Shown here piece after piece: positions 60,445-64,000 of a DNA stretch of 64,000 nucleotides. Position 1 is the first letter of the stretch. Every line of letters starts with the position of its first letter. The position numbers were made by a program, and so were the translations under genes. Below the pieces are notes generated by a model. It ran no database searches and was not told the origin of the DNA. It saw nothing but the letters and a program-made list of their open reading frames with translations. Origin of the DNA: Coemansia sp. RSA 922 (Eukaryota; Kickxellomycota; Kickxellomycetes; Kickxellales; Kickxellaceae); assembly GCA_027577415.1 (NCBI GenBank), contig JANBQS010000006.1, positions 21,605 through 85,604 on the forward strand. Direction: 5' to 3'.

Positions 60445-61845
60445 TGCTATTGGCTTGGTGTTGAAGAAAAAAAATACAAGAAAAGTATGAGATCAATGAA
60501 GAAAAGGAGAGAGAGGCCTACTTGGCAAAAAGGAAAAATAAGAGAGGTTGCTTTGTGCTAAACCTATTGATGCACGCAAAGTGCTTTTTTGGCACAAGTC
60601 GCTTTAAAGAATGTCCTTTTATGTTACACTGTTACACGCGTCGTGGCACAGCGCGCCGACCCACATGATCAGTCCAACGGTCTACATAACGGCACTACAC
60701 GCTTGCCGGATGTCCCCGACTCCCAACGCCCAAATGTCCCTCTGCCGATAGGGGATCGCCTGCCTACAAAGAGGCTCGACTCAGCGACACTAAGGGTAGC
60801 GGGAAAGGCGTATTTCTGTCTATGGAAACGGGCCATGAAAAAGGCTATATAAACATTAACCCGTCAGCATCCAGAGTTAGATTCTTGTTCTCACTTCTAC
60901 ATACGCAATTATCTCATATATATTATGTAGGCTCACTAAGTAACAAGCGAACCCAAGGCCAACTATTGACCAACATTTCTTGAAACTGATCAGCCGTCAA
61001 GTAAAGTCCTTGAGACTATCGAAATGGCGATTGACAATGTTCAGGAATATATAAAAAAGAAGAAGGAACCAACTTGGGTAGTTGCTAATGTCTGTGCACC
61101 GGAGGGGGTATAACAACGTAGTATTTGATACCTCGCGAAATATGGCGCAAGGCGGACGGCTCAAGATAGTCACAACTCCTAATGATTGCTTGACCAGTAG
61201 TCTCGCTGCTGCATTACTCCTTTGTTAAAATAAAAACTTCCTCAATACTCTATATTCAATAGCTGTGGATCCTCATATGGGCTGATACTTGCACATGAAC
61301 TCTGAGCCAGTGTGACATCCCGGCGTAGCTCAAAGTGTATCCCCGCTTACACTGTTAGTTGCGGTACCTCCGTAGTCCTTGGTTGCCCTGCACAAGACCG
61401 CTGTGGTGTTCGTCGTTGGAAAGTCGCTTGCCTCGCTAACAGCAACGGTGACTGCGTTTTTCTAAGAGACAAAGTCGTGTCCGTTCTCAGGCATACTTTC
61501 GGAATTTGGTGCGCAAGTGCTAATTGATAAAAGGAAATAAATTCACAATAAGGAGAAAGAGAGCTAACGAGACAAAAAGGAACTTGTCACTTGTCGCTTA
61601 AAAGGACCAATCGAGAGAATCATCGAACGAGCAAATCACTAGTAAACAAAAAACCTCCGAATTGAAAAGCTTGCTTGTTTACAGTAGACCGCTCATGGTT
61701 TGCAAGTATTCTCCACTCTCTTTTCTAGTCTTCTCTTTTGTATTCACTCTGTAGCTATATATTTACAAATTCACACTCCTCTATCGCTCTTTTTTCTTAC
61801 TTGCACCTCTTATGAATTCGACTTTGTTGCCCTGACAGACAGCCA
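60445..61845. other. Intergenic, no supported gene
   Basis: About 1.4 kb. A Cys-containing frame at 61312-61527 has no ATG and no recognised family. Short frames near 61024 and 60589 are unsupported. A pyrimidine-rich stretch (61716-61800) probably belongs to the promoter of the kinase gene. Confidence 0.4.
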
Positions 61846-64000
61846 ATGTCAAAGTGCAAGGCACCTAATAGTAGCCATGATGTGGCCAACCAGTCTGGTG
61901 AAGAGGGCAACAATAGGCATGTAAAAGAAGTCACTACCTCTAAAAAGCCCAGAGTGATTGTGATGAACAAAGGTAAGCTGATAAACACAGCACTTCCAAT
62001 AAATAATTATGCATAGGGCTATGTGTGCCAGTCCTCAGAGCTAATTCTTTGAACGTTATCGTGAGCATAACCAATAGGCACTAGTTCGCAGCAGTGTACA
62101 GCTGAACCGAGCGTTAGCCCTCTATTTACACCTACAAAGTCCCGGGCGGGCCACACAAGGTCACGCCCTAATCGTACAGTATCTGGCAGTGACCTTTCAA
62201 CAGAACGACGTGACGAGATGTACACACATTACGAAGATGGCCTTATTAAGAACGACTTGATTCGAGCGCTTACTTGGCCAGCCGACTCAGAGCGAGAGCT
62301 CCTAGCCAAGCGGATTGCGGGTGAGGTCGCCGAGGATCTGGAAGAGCGCCTCATCAAGGCCGGATCTCGTGACGACATCCGACAGGGGGTGTCTTTCGAA
62401 GACATTCAAAAGTGGACGACGACAAGGGTACCTTCACCGGCTCAGAGAAGGCCATGTACAGGTCAATACAGTCCTTCGTTGCTTACGTCGCCCACTTTGT
62501 CAAAGGCGGTATTCAGTCCAGCAACCTCTCCGCAGAAGCCAGGCAAGGATGTCGCTTGCTTCTCCCCGGCCAAAACGTCGACTACAAGCCGGAGGACTCT
62601 GACGATTCGACGCGCATCGACATTGGGCTTGTTGCCTCCAAACACGACGCAGCCATCGAACTGCGCGTCAAGCCGAGCTACTACCGCCTGCGAGCCGTTG
62701 TTGAGGCTAAAAAAGGCAAGGGCGAGGGCGACCTTCGTGATGCCTTTGCTCAGCTGTGCGAATACACGCGGCAGATGTACGCGGTGCAGCACAACTTGCG
62801 CACTGTGTTTGGTTTTACTGTATGTGCCGGCGACATACGGATATATCACTTTGGACATTCCAAAATCGTGGCATCCGAGCCAATGGATGTCACCTCGCCC
62901 AATGGCCGTCGTGCGTTTGTTGAGCTCCTGGTCAACATGTCACTGTGCGACGATTTGCAGCCCGGTCGCGACCCCACTATGCAATACTTGCCTGAGCTGA
63001 GGTGTTGGCAGATTGATTGCCCAGATAGCAGCGACGATGGCAGCAGCAGCGGCGTGATATCACCGTATTATTTCTCGAACATCATCTGCATCGCCGACCA
63101 CTTGCTTGGCCGCCACACCCGTTGATTCCCGGCCACTGCAGACAGACCCGCCAAGAGGCTCGAAAGGGGCGAATCGATCATGGCTACGGTTGTTATTAAG
63201 GACGCGTTTGCCTTGGCCAAGCGCAATGCCAGTGAGGATGACCGCGACGAGGTCAAGACCCTCAAAACGATTCGGGACACGTTCGAACGCAAAAAGCCCA
63301 ATGGCATTCTTTACCCCAAGATTGTAGTCGGCGGCCGAGTAAGTTTCAACAGGGGCAGCCAACCTATCGAGGATACTACGTCCACTATTTATGCGGGCGC
63401 CAATGACGAACTTTTAGCGATAGTGTCCAGCGACTCTCTCTTCCGCGCACACCGGCGTATTGTCATGAAGACAATTGGCGAGCCTCTTCGTACCGTTAGG
63501 ACAGTCAAGGAGTTTGTTGCCGTCATCTACGATGCCATGAAGTGCCACTACATGGTTGTCAAGTTGTACAAGATTTTGCACCGCGACATATCCGACAACA
63601 ACATCCTGGTTGTAAGGATAAAGGATGGCACCGTACGTGGACTGCTAATCGACTTTGACTGCGCGATCGACATCTCCAAAGACAAGGAGGGCGTGCGTGG
63701 CGAGATGACGGGGACGCGACCATTTATGAGCTTGAACAACCTTCTCCGCTCAAATGTCATGCGCACGAGCCTCGATGATTGGGAGTCGATGTTGTATCTA
63801 CTGTGTTGGTACGCAACGATCGGCTTTGGCACTAACGGAGATTGCACCGAGGCCCAGGAGCCTAGCACGGAGCAGAAGCTCGTCAAGGAGCAGAAACACC
63901 GAGATTTGCATATTGCAAAGTGGCGGCATGGCACTCTGGTCGCTATTACGAAGGCAAAGCTTACAAACCTTCGCAGCCTTGATAACTTCAAGCGAGATAT
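61846..64000 (+). pseudogene. FunK1-type fungal kinase gene, broken and cut by the window edge
   Basis: Proposed exon 1 is 61846-61972 (42 codons plus one base, start MSKCKAPNSSHDVANQSG), the intron is 61973-62077 (105 bp, GTAAGC to AATAG, branch-like CTAAT at 62041), and exon 2 continues in frame through PSVSPLFTPTKSR and EMYTHYEDGLIKNDLI. A one-base deletion at about 62412 shifts the frame; the next part (GTFTGSEKAMYRSIQSFV, then AVVEAKKGKGEGDLRDAF) runs to an in-frame TGA at 63123, after which the same frame is open to 64000. The kinase core has ILHRDISDNNILV (catalytic loop), LIDFDCA (metal-binding Asp, DFD instead of DFG as usual in FunK1) and TGTRPFMS. Probable recent pseudogene; errors in sequence are the alternative. 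Confidence 0.72.

Noticed and set aside
61312..61527. Cys-rich 71-codon frame, first thought to be a CBM or a tRNA (GTAGCTCA present)
   Set aside because: No ATG, Cys spacing does not fit CBM19, and no tRNA cloverleaf could be folded from it.

Overview
This is nuclear DNA from a fungus. Evidence: eukaryotic single-copy genes (RNA polymerase II subunit Rpb4, RNase P subunit Rpr2/Rpp21, ESCRT-II subunit Snf8, complex I subunit NDUFB8, an NME6-type nucleoside diphosphate kinase, a P4-ATPase), short GT-AG introns, TATA-type promoters, a fungal-type FunK1 kinase, and many AA11-type lytic polysaccharide monooxygenases (LPMOs), a chitin-active fungal family. An early-diverging chitin-degrading fungus such as Kickxellomycotina fits, but the sequence does not prove it. 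Two assembly gaps are present (N runs at 8863-8910 and 48644-48933), both inside tandem repeats.

Layout. 0-15 kb is gene-poor and decayed. It holds a gag-like ORF, one member of a ~560-residue F-box-like family, a 5'-truncated insulinase-type (M16) peptidase next to a MITE-like inverted-repeat element, two copies of a repeat unit each with a heptamer satellite and a 116-aa unknown protein, an aminotransferase remnant and a frameshifted membrane ORF. 14.6-26.4 kb holds housekeeping genes mixed with another F-box-like gene, an AIF-like FAD oxidoreductase and two AA11 LPMOs. 26.8-33.3 kb is a 2168-aa P4-ATPase. 33.5-44.1 kb holds a tiny zinc-finger protein, an HD-domain pseudoenzyme, and four F-box-like family members plus a decayed one. 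45.0-56.8 kb is a secreted chitin-attack cluster: five AA11 LPMOs and a Ser-rich chitin-binding protein with no catalytic domain. A second AIF-like oxidoreductase, another F-box-like gene and a broken FunK1 kinase gene close the window.

Two things stand out. One is the expanded chitin-oxidation locus: seven LPMO genes sharing a conserved copper-site core but with different C-terminal tails (CBM19-like, basic, acidic, or none). The other is an expanded, apparently uncharacterised protein family with an F-box-like N-terminus and an almost invariant DDVLFRGN motif near residue 325 (seven recognisable members plus one relic). Several genes carry single-base frameshifts, which may be real decay or assembly error.
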